NCBI GenBank assembly: GCA_022826945.1
Contig: JAJDTY010000058.1
Coordinates: forward strand, 1-64,000
DNA length: 64,000 nt
Direction: 5' to 3'
Origin: Candidatus Binatia bacterium
GTDB taxonomy: Bacteria; Desulfobacterota; Binatia; Bin18
Shown here: in pieces, positions 53,307 to 62,694 of the stretch
Layout of the letters: each line of letters starts with the position of its first letter
Numbering within the stretch: position 1 is the stretch's first letter
Notes under the pieces: model-generated
Seen by the model: only the letters and a program-made list of their open reading frames with translations
Database searches by the model: none
What the model was told of the DNA's origin: nothing
Position numbers and translations under genes: made by a program

Positions 53307-53564
53307 CTACCCGGCCGCTTCTTTCACCTGTTGCACGTACTGCGGGATCTCGACCCCCATGGCTAAGGCAAATTGGACTAGAATGTAGGGGTGAATCCCG
53401 TGCGTATAGAGCCACCCCCAGTCTGGGCCTTTGAGCCGCGCCCGCTCTTCGTCCGTCACCTCGTAGTTTGCCAGAATCGCCTCGGGGTCCTTCTGGTACT
53501 GGGCCAACTCCGTCTCCGATCGAAACAGGTCAACCAGCATGATGTTCAAGCTTTGCGCGCTCAT
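53307..53564 (-). CDS. LigA-like small subunit of extradiol dioxygenase
   Basis: An 85-residue helical protein. VDLFRSETELAQYQKDPEAI and LKGPDWGWLYTHGIHPYILV match the LigA alpha-subunit fold that covers the active site of LigB; DWGWLYTHGIHPY carries the conserved aromatic/His residues. GGAGG precedes the ATG. It is the first gene of a ligA-ligB-eamA operon. Confidence 0.88.
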   Translation of the reverse strand: MSAQSLNIMLVDLFRSETELAQYQKDPEAILANYEVTDEERARLKGPDWGWLYTHGIHPYILVQFALAMGVEIPQYVQQVKEAAG

Positions 53565-53713
53565 AGGTCCTCCCTCTTCTCTCAGAGCCTGTTGGGGCAG
53601 CGCCCCTGCTCCCCGTATACGCGCCTCAAATATGGCTTGTCAATCGACACAAACCGGTGTCTACTAGGGAGAGGAAGTGGGAAGAGAAAAGCACTCATCA
53701 GGGAGGTGCGAGT

Positions 53714-54973
53714 ATGACTCTTTCACCCACGGACAATGTGCCCGTCGCGTTGAGCTGGCCGACCACAGCGGGGATGACCTCAGTCCCGTATCAGGTCTTT
53801 TGCGATCCTGCCGTATATAACCTGGAACAGGAGCGCATCTTCAGGGGTCCAATCTGGAGCTATGTGGGCCTCGAAGCGGAGGTGGCCAACCCCGGCGATT
53901 TCCGAACAACCTTTGTCGGCGAAACGCCCGTCGTTGTCTCGCGCGACAAAGCGGGGAAGTTGCACGCCTTTGTGAATCGCTGCGCACACCGTGGGGCACT
54001 AGTGTGTCGCGAGTCTCGGGGGAACCGAGCAACCCATACCTGTATCTACCACCAGTGGAGCTATAATCAGCAGGGCGATCTGATCGGCGTCCCGTTTCGC
54101 GCCGGCATTCGTCGGCAGGGCGGGTACCCGGCCGACTTTGATCCCGCCCAGCACTCCCTCCAGAAACTACGCGTGGATACCTGTAACGGGCTGATCTTTG
54201 CCTCCTTTTCTCCTGAGGTTGAACCGCTGGCCGACTATCTGGGCCCGGCCATGCAGCCGTGGCTCGACCGGGTCTTCAACCGGCCGGTCCAGGTTTTGGG
54301 CTACGCCCGTCAGTTCGTTCACGCCAACTGGAAACTCTACTCGGAGAATGTCAAAGATCCCTATCACGCCAGTCTGTTGCATCTCTTTCACACTACTTTT
54401 GGTATCTATCGTTCGTCCCAAGGGGGCGGTGTGATTCTGGATGAGTCGGGCCGGCACAGCATGCTGCGCGCATATAAAAAGACGGAGCAGGAAGAGGTTG
54501 CCGCCTACACGGGCAAGAACATCCGTAGTTACCAAACGGACTACACCCTCGCCGACCCTTCCCTGCTCACCTCACGCAAGGAATTCGAGGTGGAATTAAC
54601 AAACCACATCCAGATGATCTTTCCCTGCCTGGTCGTCCAGCAGATTCAAAACACACTGGCAACTCGACATATTCTCCCCAAGGGACCCGATCAGTTTGAA
54701 CTGCTGTTTACGTTCTTTGGCTATGAAGACGATGACGAGGAAATCCACCGTATCCGCATCAAGCAGGCCAATCTGGTCGGTCCGGCCGGCTATATTTCCA
54801 TGGAAGACGGCTATGCCACCGAATTGGTCCAGCAGGCTATCGCCCAGGAAAAGGACGAATGCTCCCTGCTCGCCTTTGGTGGTACGGGGAGAGAGAACCA
54901 GGAGAATCTGTTAACCGAGAGCGCCATCCGCGGCTATTGGGGTTATTATCACGACCTCATGGGCTTCCACTAA
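53714..54973 (+). CDS. Rieske aromatic ring-hydroxylating oxygenase, large subunit
   Basis: A 419-residue oxygenase. The Rieske cluster uses C90, H92, C110 and H113 (CAHRGALVC ... CIYHQWS). The mononuclear iron site is D215, H218 and H223 in NVKDPYHASLLH. These enzymes need a reductase and sometimes a small subunit; neither is in the window, so partner proteins lie elsewhere. GGGAGG precedes the ATG at 53714. It is divergent from the ligAB operon across 149 bp. A hydroxylation-then-ring-cleavage pathway is a reasonable inference. Confidence 0.92.
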   Translation: MTLSPTDNVPVALSWPTTAGMTSVPYQVFCDPAVYNLEQERIFRGPIWSYVGLEAEVANPGDFRTTFVGETPVVVSRDKAGKLHAFVNRCAHRGALVCRESRGNRATHTCIYHQWSYNQQGDLIGVPFRAGIRRQGGYPADFDPAQHSLQKLRVDTCNGLIFASFSPEVEPLADYLGPAMQPWLDRVFNRPVQVLGYARQFVHANWKLYSENVKDPYHASLLHLFHTTFGIYRSSQGGGVILDESGRHSMLRAYKKTEQEEVAAYTGKNIRSYQTDYTLADPSLLTSRKEFEVELTNHIQMIFPCLVVQQIQNTLATRHILPKGPDQFELLFTFFGYEDDDEEIHRIRIKQANLVGPAGYISMEDGYATELVQQAIAQEKDECSLLAFGGTGRENQENLLTESAIRGYWGYYHDLMGFH

Positions 54974-54997
54974 AAGCCCGACCGCCGCCTCTGTTTC

Positions 54998-55977
54998 TTA
55001 GCCAATGGCGGTCTGCGCTTCGCCGGTCGTGCGGGCGTACAGGTGGTCGGCGTGGTGGTGTTCGGTACACCCTTCCGGCGACCGCTCCACCTGGAGCGTG
55101 ATGTGCTGAATACCAAAGCCGCGAGCGGCAATCTCCCGCAGGGGGCGGCAGGGGTTCGAGTTCGCCGTCCGGATACTCAGGATCGACCAGGACGTGGGCG
55201 GTGAGCGCGTCGTAGCCGGGGACGATGGTCCAGACATGGATGTCGTGAAGCAGCGTGACTCCCTCCAATTCCTCCATCTTGCTACACAGACGGTATACGT
55301 CGATGTGGTCTGGGGTGCCCTCAAGCAGCACGTGGACGATCTTGGCGAGTAGGCGCTAGGTACTCAGCAAGATGAGCCCACCACTGATGACGCTCACAAC
55401 GGCATCGGCGAGTGTCCACTCAAAGGCCGAGACGAGGAGACCTGAGACAACGACGCCGCCCGCCCCAACAGGTCAGCCACGACGTGTCGATAGGCACCTT
55501 CGACGTTGACGCTGTGCTCGGCCGAGCGGCGGAGTATCCATGCCGCCGCGATATCCACGACAAGACCGAGAGCGCCCACACCCAGTACCAGTTCGCAGTG
55601 GATGTGGTGCGTTTCGTCGAAGCGGTGGAATGCCCGGTACATCACCCAGGCAGCGATCAGCCAGAGGGCGAGCGCGTTCAGCAGGGCCGCCAGAATTTCG
55701 AGGCGGTGATAGCCGAAGGTGCGCTCTACGGAGGCAGCCCTGCCGACGAATGCATGGCGACCAGAGCCAGGGCAATAGATGCCGCGTCGGTCAGCATATG
55801 TCCCGCGTGGGCCAGGAGCGCCAAGCTACCGGACGGAATGCCGCCGACGATATCGGCGAGCATATAGCCGACTTTCAGGACAAGGGCGACAATCAAGCTG
55901 CGCTTACTCGCCCTGCGCAGGTCGTGTCCATCCAGGCTGTGATGATCGTGACCAGGGCTCTTGAAGGTGACCGCCAT
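54998..55977 (-). pseudogene. Cation diffusion facilitator (CzcD-like) metal efflux, decayed
   Basis: Pieces of one CDF transporter lie in changing frames. At 55977-55726 KRSLIVALVLKVGYMLADIV and LLAHAGHMLTDAASIALALV carry TM1/TM2 with the metal-binding HxxxD. At 55645-55450 MYRAFHRFDETHHIHCELVL and SVNVEGAYRHVVADLLG follow. At 55331-55155 GTPDHIDVYRLCSKMEELEG and LHDIHVWTIVPGYDALTAHV come from the cytoplasmic domain. At least three frame changes, and probable small deletions, separate them. It would have exported Zn/Co/Cd but cannot be made as one protein now. Confidence 0.85.
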
Positions 55978-55998
55978 CGCGAGTGTGTAGGCGGATGA

Positions 55999-56031
55999 CA
56001 GGGGCGGTCCGTAGAACCGCCCCTGTTTTTT
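55999..56031 (+). terminator. Intrinsic-type hairpin with T-tract
   Basis: CAGGGGCGGT pairs with ACCGCCCCTG around CCGTAGA, followed by TTTTTT on the plus strand. Neighbouring genes are on the minus strand; the hairpin lies 24 bp past the stop of the LLM gene ending at 56055. It may act bidirectionally or stop antisense transcription into that gene. Confidence 0.75.
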
Positions 56032-56054
56032 CGTTGTTTACCCTGAAGCGCGCC

Positions 56055-57350
56055 TTAGGCCGCAGCGATATCAGGCACGATCTGTTCGCGTTTGCCGGAG
56101 GCCGGCAGCGGACGCGAACCCGGCGCGACCTCAAACGGCCCAGGCAGGTCGAGCTCTTTGGCCATTTCACGCATGGCCGGTAGGACTTCCTGGCCAAGCA
56201 GGCGCAGGCAGGTCTTGCGCTGTTCAAAATCCATCGGACCGTGGTGATACCACAGGCCCATGATGCCGGGTCGGAGGGTTTCGCACATTTTCCGCAGCTT
56301 TTTCATCACCGTCTCCGGTGTACCAGCCATAATCAGATCGCTGTCAAGCGAGGCCTGGAAACCCGACTCAATGCTCCGCTTGATTTCTTCGACGTTAATC
56401 TCACCCTGCGTATGCTTGATGATCTCGGCACCGGTGCGCGGGTCGGTCAGGGCTTGCGCCAAACGCTTGGTCGCGGCCTTGGAGTTGTATCCCGGAGGGA
56501 ACATCCACTCGGCACGGGCAAACGATCCGAATCCACCGCCAAAGACAAAGCCCCTGGCCAACTCATGCGCCTTCTCCTCCGTCTCGGCCACACACACGTT
56601 CTGCAGATAACCGAAGTTTTCCGGCCCGGCCTGATAGCCTTCCTGCTCGGCGACATCAGCATACAGATTCACCATTTCAACCGTGGATTCGACATTGGTA
56701 CCGAGCGCCACATAGGGATAGCGGTGTTTGGCACTCCAGATGACGGTTTCCGGGCTGATCAACCCCGGAATCCACTGTTGCGGCACCGGCTTTTGAATCG
56801 GCAACTGCCAGGGGTTGACGTTCCGGTAGTGATAATGTTTGCCCTCGTAACGCCACGGTCCCGGTTTTGTCCACGCCTGTTGAATAAAATCGTGGGCTTC
56901 GTTAAAGCGCTCCCGATTGTAAGCCGGGTTGATATTATTGGCGAGTTGTTCCGTGCCCGCACCACGCACCCAGCCCGGGACCAGACGGCCACCGGAAATC
57001 ATATCAATCGTGGCCAGCTCTTCCGCCAGTCGCAGCGGATCGCCCACCGGGAGGGGGTTACCGAGCAGGACAATTTTCACCCGCTTGGTAATCCGGGCCA
57101 GAATGGCGGCCTCCACGTCCATCACCCCACCACCACAAAACGGAGTCTGGTGGTGCTCGTTGAGCATGACACCATCAAAGCCCAGCTCTTCGGCGTAGAT
57201 CCGCTCGTCCAGATATTCGTTCATGAGCTGGCCGCCCCGATCAGCATTAAACATGGTATTCGGAAGGCCAAAATAGCTACTCCCGTTTTCGATGATTGCA
57301 TCCTCGGAGACATCGACGTATTCACGTTCCGAGAAAGACATAATATGCAT
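56055..57350 (-). CDS. LLM-class flavin-dependent oxidoreductase
   Basis: A 431-residue luciferase-family protein. YLDERIYAEELGFDGVMLNE and HHQTPFCGGGVMDVEAAILA carry the flavin-pocket residues, RVKIVLLGNPLPVGDPLRLA and EELATIDMISGGRLVPGWVR follow. It is a longer type resembling limonene/alkanal monooxygenase-like proteins. GGGAGG precedes the ATG. Substrate unknown. The neighbouring LLM gene (57521) is transcribed the same way. Confidence 0.88.
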   Translation of the reverse strand: MHIMSFSEREYVDVSEDAIIENGSSYFGLPNTMFNADRGGQLMNEYLDERIYAEELGFDGVMLNEHHQTPFCGGGVMDVEAAILARITKRVKIVLLGNPLPVGDPLRLAEELATIDMISGGRLVPGWVRGAGTEQLANNINPAYNRERFNEAHDFIQQAWTKPGPWRYEGKHYHYRNVNPWQLPIQKPVPQQWIPGLISPETVIWSAKHRYPYVALGTNVESTVEMVNLYADVAEQEGYQAGPENFGYLQNVCVAETEEKAHELARGFVFGGGFGSFARAEWMFPPGYNSKAATKRLAQALTDPRTGAEIIKHTQGEINVEEIKRSIESGFQASLDSDLIMAGTPETVMKKLRKMCETLRPGIMGLWYHHGPMDFEQRKTCLRLLGQEVLPAMREMAKELDLPGPFEVAPGSRPLPASGKREQIVPDIAAA

Positions 57351-57520
57351 ATGCAGTCCTCCCTTTTTCCTCGTTCTTGCGGTTTGAGATTGACCCGCCT
57401 GTACTACTGGCAGACGGCTACACCGAATCTTTCATATTTTAGGGGTAGATAGCAAGAGACCGGCAGGAGAGGAAACCCACCCCAACGCTCACACACCACC
57501 CCTATTGAGGAGGAGACACC

Positions 57521-58585
57521 TCATATTTCATCCCGAAACACGGGCATGACATATTTGGCAAAGCGTTCGAGTGAGGGCATGACATGTTCGTGCTTCATAC
57601 CGCCCTGGGCGATTTCAAGAATCAAATAGTTCGTACCGTAGAACTCTTTGGCCCAGCGGATGCGTTCGACCAGATTCTCGGGGTCGCCAACCAGGACCAA
57701 GTTGCGCTTGTCCAGGTCCTCGAAGGTCAGCCCGGCAAAAAGATGCGAAATCGTCCCTTTATGGTAGGCAAACGACTGAGAGGTTAGTGCGCCACGCTGG
57801 GCCAAAGCCCCAAAGAAGGCATAATACGTCAGCGCGTGCTGACCGCCGTTGCGCCGGGCTTCTTCGTTCGATTCACCGCAATACATCTGATACACGCCAG
57901 CGACATCGTATGCTGCTGGTTCATGGCCGTTTTCCCGGAGTGCCTGACGGTAGAGGCCGATACACTCCTGGACGTGCTCTTGATTGGGTAAGAAAAAGGC
58001 GGTCGCCAAATGAAAGCCCCGCTGACCGGCCCACTGATAACTCTCGGGTGTAATCGCTCCGGAAGCATAGATGGGCGGGTGGGGCTTTTGTAGGGGGCTG
58101 GGGAAAAAGGTGTAGTCTTCGAGTTCCCAGAATTTGCCGCGATACGAGAAGGGCTGCGGGCTCGTCCAGGCTTTACAGATAATATCCGTTCCCTCGTGAT
58201 AACGCTCGGTATTCTCCGCTTCGTCCACCCCAAAAATTTTATGCGAGTATTTCAGAAAGCCTCTGCCAATACCGTATTCCAAACGTCCGCCGGAGAGCAC
58301 ATCCACCATGGCGTACTCTTCGGCCAGTCGGATAGGGTTATTGAGTGGCACCAGGGAGATGCCGGTCCCGAGTCGAATGCGTTTGGTCCGACCGGCGGCT
58401 GCCATGGCCATAACGGGCGGCGACCCGAACGAATAGCCCGAGTAGTGGTGCTCGCCAAACCAGACCGCGTCGAAGCCGAGTTCTTCCTCCAGTTCGACCT
58501 GTTCCAGAATCTGATTGTAATACCGCTCAGCCGAGCCGTGGATGTCGGGGTAATAGTCGGTATTGTAGAGAATAGCGAATTTCAT
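57521..58585 (-). CDS. LLM-class flavin-dependent oxidoreductase (second)
   Basis: A 354-residue protein starting MKFAILYNTDYYPDIHGSAE, AAGGAGG upstream. LEEELGFDAVWFGEHHYSGY is the luciferase-like opening, RIRLGTGISLVPLNNPIRLA and EYAMVDVLSGGRLEYGIGRG the flavin phosphate and barrel core. It is distinct from the 431-residue neighbour, so the two could be different monooxygenases of one pathway or a two-component system. A D-aminoacylase-like gene lies 55 bp upstream. Confidence 0.88.
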   Translation of the reverse strand: MKFAILYNTDYYPDIHGSAERYYNQILEQVELEEELGFDAVWFGEHHYSGYSFGSPPVMAMAAAGRTKRIRLGTGISLVPLNNPIRLAEEYAMVDVLSGGRLEYGIGRGFLKYSHKIFGVDEAENTERYHEGTDIICKAWTSPQPFSYRGKFWELEDYTFFPSPLQKPHPPIYASGAITPESYQWAGQRGFHLATAFFLPNQEHVQECIGLYRQALRENGHEPAAYDVAGVYQMYCGESNEEARRNGGQHALTYYAFFGALAQRGALTSQSFAYHKGTISHLFAGLTFEDLDKRNLVLVGDPENLVERIRWAKEFYGTNYLILEIAQGGMKHEHVMPSLERFAKYVMPVFRDEI

Positions 58586-58640
58586 GCGCCCTCCTTGCCG
58601 TGCTGACGATTGATCGTCTGGCAACGCTCCGGCTCGGCTC

Positions 58641-60329
58641 TCACCCCGTACGCAGCATCTGCCCCGGCAGCGCTCCAGAGTGCTCGCCGTGAGTGAGCAC
58701 GGCCTCCCCGTTCACCACAACGTGGTGTATGCCTTCGGCGCGTTGCACAAAGCGCCGCTCTCCACCCGGCAGATCGTTCAGCATCACTTTTTCCCCGGCA
58801 TCGACTGCGTCGGGATCGAAGACTACAAAGTCCGCGGCTTTGCCTGTGGCAATCACGCCACGATCCAACACACCAAAAAACCGAGCCGGTTCGGACGTGA
58901 TGCGCTGCACCGCGCGTTCCAGACTCATGGCCTGACGCCTGCGCACCCAGGTCCCGAGCAGATAGGTCGGATAGCCGGCATTACACAGCATATCGACATG
59001 CGCCCCGCCATCCGACAAGCCGATCAGCACACGCGGGTCCGTAATGACTTCCTCAACCAAGTCGAGATCAAAATTCAGCATAGCCAGGGAGAACTCGGTC
59101 GCCAAATCGTCGGCCAGGGCCAGATCGAAAAAGGTGTCAAAGGGATCAGTGCCGGTTTGCTGACTCAGCTCCGCAATGCTCTTCCCCAGCCACGTCTGAT
59201 GCACTGGTTTGCCGACCTTGCACACCTGCGTCTGCTGCCACTGGCCGCTGAAGGCTTTGGGCATTGCCGTGCACGCCTCCCGGAACTCCGCCCGGAAGGT
59301 CGGGTCGGCATAGATCCGTGCCTGTTCCTCAGCGGTGCAATTAAACAAGGAGTGACAGACGTCATACGCGCCCAGGATAAAGGGATTGCGCAGATTGAAC
59401 TGGAGCTCTGTAGGTTGGCAGCTCGCCTGAGGAATCCCTCCGCGTTGAATCAGTCCATCGGTATTGGTCAGCAGTTCGCGGTGCGCGGTTGGCTGGTCAC
59501 TCCGCGTTTGCACCGACAGCCAAGTGACCGGACGTTGGCTTTCGACCAGTAGGAAATCAATCAACTCGGGACTGCCTGAGGGCAGGATGGATGATCCGGC
59601 GCCTCCCAGGTTCACCTCGATCGCACCCTGCCCGAGGTCGCGCAGTACATTTGCATACGCTCGTAGCTCGTCCCGACTGGCGAGGCGACACGCCAAGGGG
59701 CGGCCCTTGAAGCCCACGTGCTGCGTGGCCACGGTGGTAGAGAAGCCGAGCGCCCCGGCCTGTACGCCTTCCCGCAGGAGGGCCGCAATCCGCTGGGTCT
59801 CCTCAGGCGTTGCGGCGCGCTCTTGAGCAGCTTCCCCGATGATATAGGATCGAATCGGCGACAACGGAACCAGAAAACCAAGATTAATACCCATCCCCGT
59901 CTGGAACGGAGCAGCCATGAAATCCGCCATGCTCTCCCATTCCCAGGTCACGCCCTTGGACAATACCTCAAAGGACATCCCCTCCACATTGACTAAATCC
60001 CAGGCCAGCACCTCCCGCTTCTCGGGCAGACACGGCGCAAGCCCGACCCCGCAATTCCCCATCACCACACTCGTCACCCCGTTCCACGAAGAACAGGAAA
60101 TCAGTGGATCCCAGCAGACCTGGGCGTCGTAATGGGTGTGAGGGTCGATAAAGCCTGGGGCGACAATCAGGTCGGACGCGTCAATAACGCGGTCAGCGCT
60201 TCCATTGAGCGTCCCGGTCGGCACAATTTCAGCGATCCGGCCCTGCACCACCCCAATATCGGCCTGATAGCGGGCCGCCCCTGTGCCATCCACAACGGTT
60301 CCGTTTTTGATCAACAGATCGTAGGCCAT
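58641..60329 (-). CDS. N-acyl-D-amino-acid deacylase-like amidohydrolase (copy 2)
   Basis: A 562-residue paralogue of the enzyme at 19253. AYDLLIKNGTVVDGTGAARY opens it, LIVAPGFIDPHTHYDAQ gives the HxH metal ligands, GVTSVVMGNCGVGLAP the conserved Cys region, and GLSDGGAHVDMLCNAG the catalytic Asp. GKAADFVVFDPDAVDAGE is the closing sandwich strand. Likely hydrolyses an N-acyl-D-amino acid or a cyclic amide. GAGGGAAG precedes the start. It is 29 bp downstream of an amidohydrolase gene. Confidence 0.9.
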   Translation of the reverse strand: MAYDLLIKNGTVVDGTGAARYQADIGVVQGRIAEIVPTGTLNGSADRVIDASDLIVAPGFIDPHTHYDAQVCWDPLISCSSWNGVTSVVMGNCGVGLAPCLPEKREVLAWDLVNVEGMSFEVLSKGVTWEWESMADFMAAPFQTGMGINLGFLVPLSPIRSYIIGEAAQERAATPEETQRIAALLREGVQAGALGFSTTVATQHVGFKGRPLACRLASRDELRAYANVLRDLGQGAIEVNLGGAGSSILPSGSPELIDFLLVESQRPVTWLSVQTRSDQPTAHRELLTNTDGLIQRGGIPQASCQPTELQFNLRNPFILGAYDVCHSLFNCTAEEQARIYADPTFRAEFREACTAMPKAFSGQWQQTQVCKVGKPVHQTWLGKSIAELSQQTGTDPFDTFFDLALADDLATEFSLAMLNFDLDLVEEVITDPRVLIGLSDGGAHVDMLCNAGYPTYLLGTWVRRRQAMSLERAVQRITSEPARFFGVLDRGVIATGKAADFVVFDPDAVDAGEKVMLNDLPGGERRFVQRAEGIHHVVVNGEAVLTHGEHSGALPGQMLRTG

Positions 60330-60358
60330 GGCTTCCCTCTATTATCTATCCTGTGCAG

Positions 60359-61825
60359 TTACGCAGCCTCTTGAGCCAGCAGCTTGTCCACCGCCTCCTC
60401 CACCACCGTTCCTTTGAAAAAGTCAGGATTGGTTCCCGTCCACAACGTGGTTGGATTGGTGAAGACAAAATCCCGAAAGTCATCTGGGGTGATCACGTCG
60501 TGCTCGACCAGTTCGTGGGCCTCTTCCAGAACTTCTTCCATATCGGGCACGTCCCAGTGGCCGATGTCCGAACTGAAAATGGCCTTGAGGCGGGCACCAA
60601 ACGGATTCAGCCTGGCATTAAACGCGGTGGCATTCATGGGGTCGTCGGCTTCACAACCGAAATAGAAATTGGGGACAAACAAATCCTTGATGTCTTCGGC
60701 TTTTTCAATCCCGCAGCGCGCCCAGTCGTCCAGCGTGTTCGGGTCTTCGCGGGTGCCACCCATCAGGTTTTTTTCATCGATCAGACGACCGGGATATGCC
60801 TCGGCCCACTTGCCGCCGTAGCGTTGATACAGATCGAGCAACTGCTCGGGGTTCAGATTGGCCGGATCGTAGTTGGCCATCTTTGTGCCGTTGCGCTTCT
60901 CCCAGTGGCCGATCATGTCGGCGTACAGATTACACGCCCAGCCAACCCCACTTTCCAGGAAGCCGAACTTGAGCGTCGGAAACCGACGCGTGACGCCACT
61001 CATAAACATGGCTTTACACAGCGCCTCACCCGAAGCGGCAAAATGTCCGATGTGGTTATACATATAGTTCGAGATGGAGGTCCGACTACCCCAGCCCATG
61101 GCCGGCGAGTGAAAGGTCGGCGCGAGCTTCAACTCGACACAGCGCGCCCAGACCGGGTCATAGTCATATGCGCTGTCCAAACAGAAGGTGTCCAGCCAGA
61201 ACGCGTGCTCGGCAACCTCCGGGGCCGCCCGTTCGACAACCGGAATGGGACGCTGCACATGCCCGGCCATCATCACGGCCTTGAGACCGAGCTCGTGGAC
61301 CACAAACTCAAGCTCTTCAATGGCCTCCTGCGGCGTGTGCATGGGAATGACGGCCGCCGGGGTCATCCGGCTGGCATACTCGCCGAAATACTCCGCATGA
61401 AAAGTATTGAGCGCCCGGCAGGCGGCCCGGCGCATTTCGGTGTTTTCAATATGTGGGAACAGTAAACCCAGCGTCGGGTAGAGAACGGTAAAGTCCAGGC
61501 CGATGACGTCCATCCGTTCGGACAGCAGCTTGGGCAGCATAGCGGTTGCCCGATCCAAGGTATTCTTTGTCGGCAGCGCCCACCACGGCGAGCGCGTCGC
61601 GCGTTGGTCCAGCCGCTCTTCGGGCGACAAGGAATACCAGCGGAACAGCCGACCCCAGCCCCCAGAGTTGCGCTCGGGCGAGAGAAAGCGCTTGACCATG
61701 GAGGCACCGCCCTCCCGCTCGAGATAGTCGAGAAAGCCGGGTTCAAATTCGATCATATGGCCGTCTGAATCAATAACGGGGTGATCCAGCTTGGCTCGGA
61801 CTGCGGCAGATTTTGATGTTGACAT
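60359..61825 (-). CDS. Amidohydrolase family 2 (large form)
   Basis: A 488-residue metal-dependent hydrolase starting MSTSKSAAVRAKLDHPVIDS; GGAGG precedes the start. VIDSDGHMIEFEPGFLDYL carries the family's DxH metal motif, AVIPMHTPQEAIEELEFVVH a barrel strand, and FSSDIGHWDVPDMEEVLEEA the catalytic Asp. It is a longer relative of the gene at 30108. It is the first gene of the minus-strand catabolic run that includes the D-aminoacylase and LLM genes. Confidence 0.88.
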   Translation of the reverse strand: MSTSKSAAVRAKLDHPVIDSDGHMIEFEPGFLDYLEREGGASMVKRFLSPERNSGGWGRLFRWYSLSPEERLDQRATRSPWWALPTKNTLDRATAMLPKLLSERMDVIGLDFTVLYPTLGLLFPHIENTEMRRAACRALNTFHAEYFGEYASRMTPAAVIPMHTPQEAIEELEFVVHELGLKAVMMAGHVQRPIPVVERAAPEVAEHAFWLDTFCLDSAYDYDPVWARCVELKLAPTFHSPAMGWGSRTSISNYMYNHIGHFAASGEALCKAMFMSGVTRRFPTLKFGFLESGVGWACNLYADMIGHWEKRNGTKMANYDPANLNPEQLLDLYQRYGGKWAEAYPGRLIDEKNLMGGTREDPNTLDDWARCGIEKAEDIKDLFVPNFYFGCEADDPMNATAFNARLNPFGARLKAIFSSDIGHWDVPDMEEVLEEAHELVEHDVITPDDFRDFVFTNPTTLWTGTNPDFFKGTVVEEAVDKLLAQEAA

Positions 61826-61981
61826 GGCATCCTCCTCCCCTGCCGCCATAGCACTTTGCCGAGCGGGACAAAAGCCTTACCTCTCGTTCTTCAGCGAAAA
61901 CATTACTCTCAAACTTGCCTCTCAAATTGCAACTGAGTACACTCGCCCCAATACTTCCGGTACTGAAAAAGGGAAGGCACC

Positions 61982-62689
61982 ATGGCTGAATATTTCCCCT
62001 CTACCCTGCACATTGCCGAGGGTGGCTTTCGTCCCCGCCCGGAACTCCTGGACGCCTACATCAAACGCCACGAACAGTTCATGCCCCACGCCGTGGCACA
62101 GACGGGCTTTCGGGAAACCTATGGCGGGCCGATTGCGGGCACTTCCTGGTGGCTCTTCTTTGCCAAGTTTGACACGCTTGAAGCCATGGAAGACTGGCAG
62201 CGCGACCGTGAACATGTGCAGGTTCAGGATGAAGCCCGAGAAAAATGGTGGACCGCCTATTACATCCGCAAGGGACGGATACTGGCGGACAACAAAGCGA
62301 CGACCGGCACCATCCTGAACGAAACCATGCTGCTCCGGGATACACCGTTTTCAGACGCGGAGTCCAGTCAGGTCACCGTCGCACTCTCGGACATTGCGAG
62401 CTTTGGGATACTGCCCTATGAGGCACTCAAGAACGAACGTATCCCTACCCCCTATGTCTTTACCCAACTCGGCGGCATTGTCCCGCGGCAAGCACCCGTA
62501 CATTACGTCCTGCTCAGCTCTTGGGGCAGCACCGCAGACTGCCAGCGGTGGCAGCAGTCAGCCGGTTATGAGACGCTCTGCGGACTCGGGATCGCTCAGT
62601 CCGCCTGTTATCAGATTATTCCCGAGCGGAAGCCTCGCATGGGCCTCCACTCGGACCGGATGCAGCGTGAATGGATAGCCGAGGAATAA
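61982..62689 (+). CDS. Putative dimeric alpha-beta barrel (ABM/NIPSNAP-like) protein
   Basis: A 235-residue soluble protein. WWLFFAKFDTLEAMEDWQRD then REHVQVQDEAREKWWTAYYI resembles the ferredoxin-like antibiotic-biosynthesis-monooxygenase/NIPSNAP fold. The second half (ASFGILPYEALKN, VHYVLLSSWGSTADCQRW) could be a related diverged domain. No catalytic residues can be assigned, and the call is tentative. It is divergent from the amidohydrolase gene across 156 bp. Confidence 0.6.
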   Translation: MAEYFPSTLHIAEGGFRPRPELLDAYIKRHEQFMPHAVAQTGFRETYGGPIAGTSWWLFFAKFDTLEAMEDWQRDREHVQVQDEAREKWWTAYYIRKGRILADNKATTGTILNETMLLRDTPFSDAESSQVTVALSDIASFGILPYEALKNERIPTPYVFTQLGGIVPRQAPVHYVLLSSWGSTADCQRWQQSAGYETLCGLGIAQSACYQIIPERKPRMGLHSDRMQREWIAEE

Positions 62690-62694
62690 TTTCT

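Noticed and set aside
53657-53713. Upstream start for the Rieske oxygenase
   Set aside because: The extra 19 residues are not typical and the ATG at 53714 has GGGAGG at the right distance.
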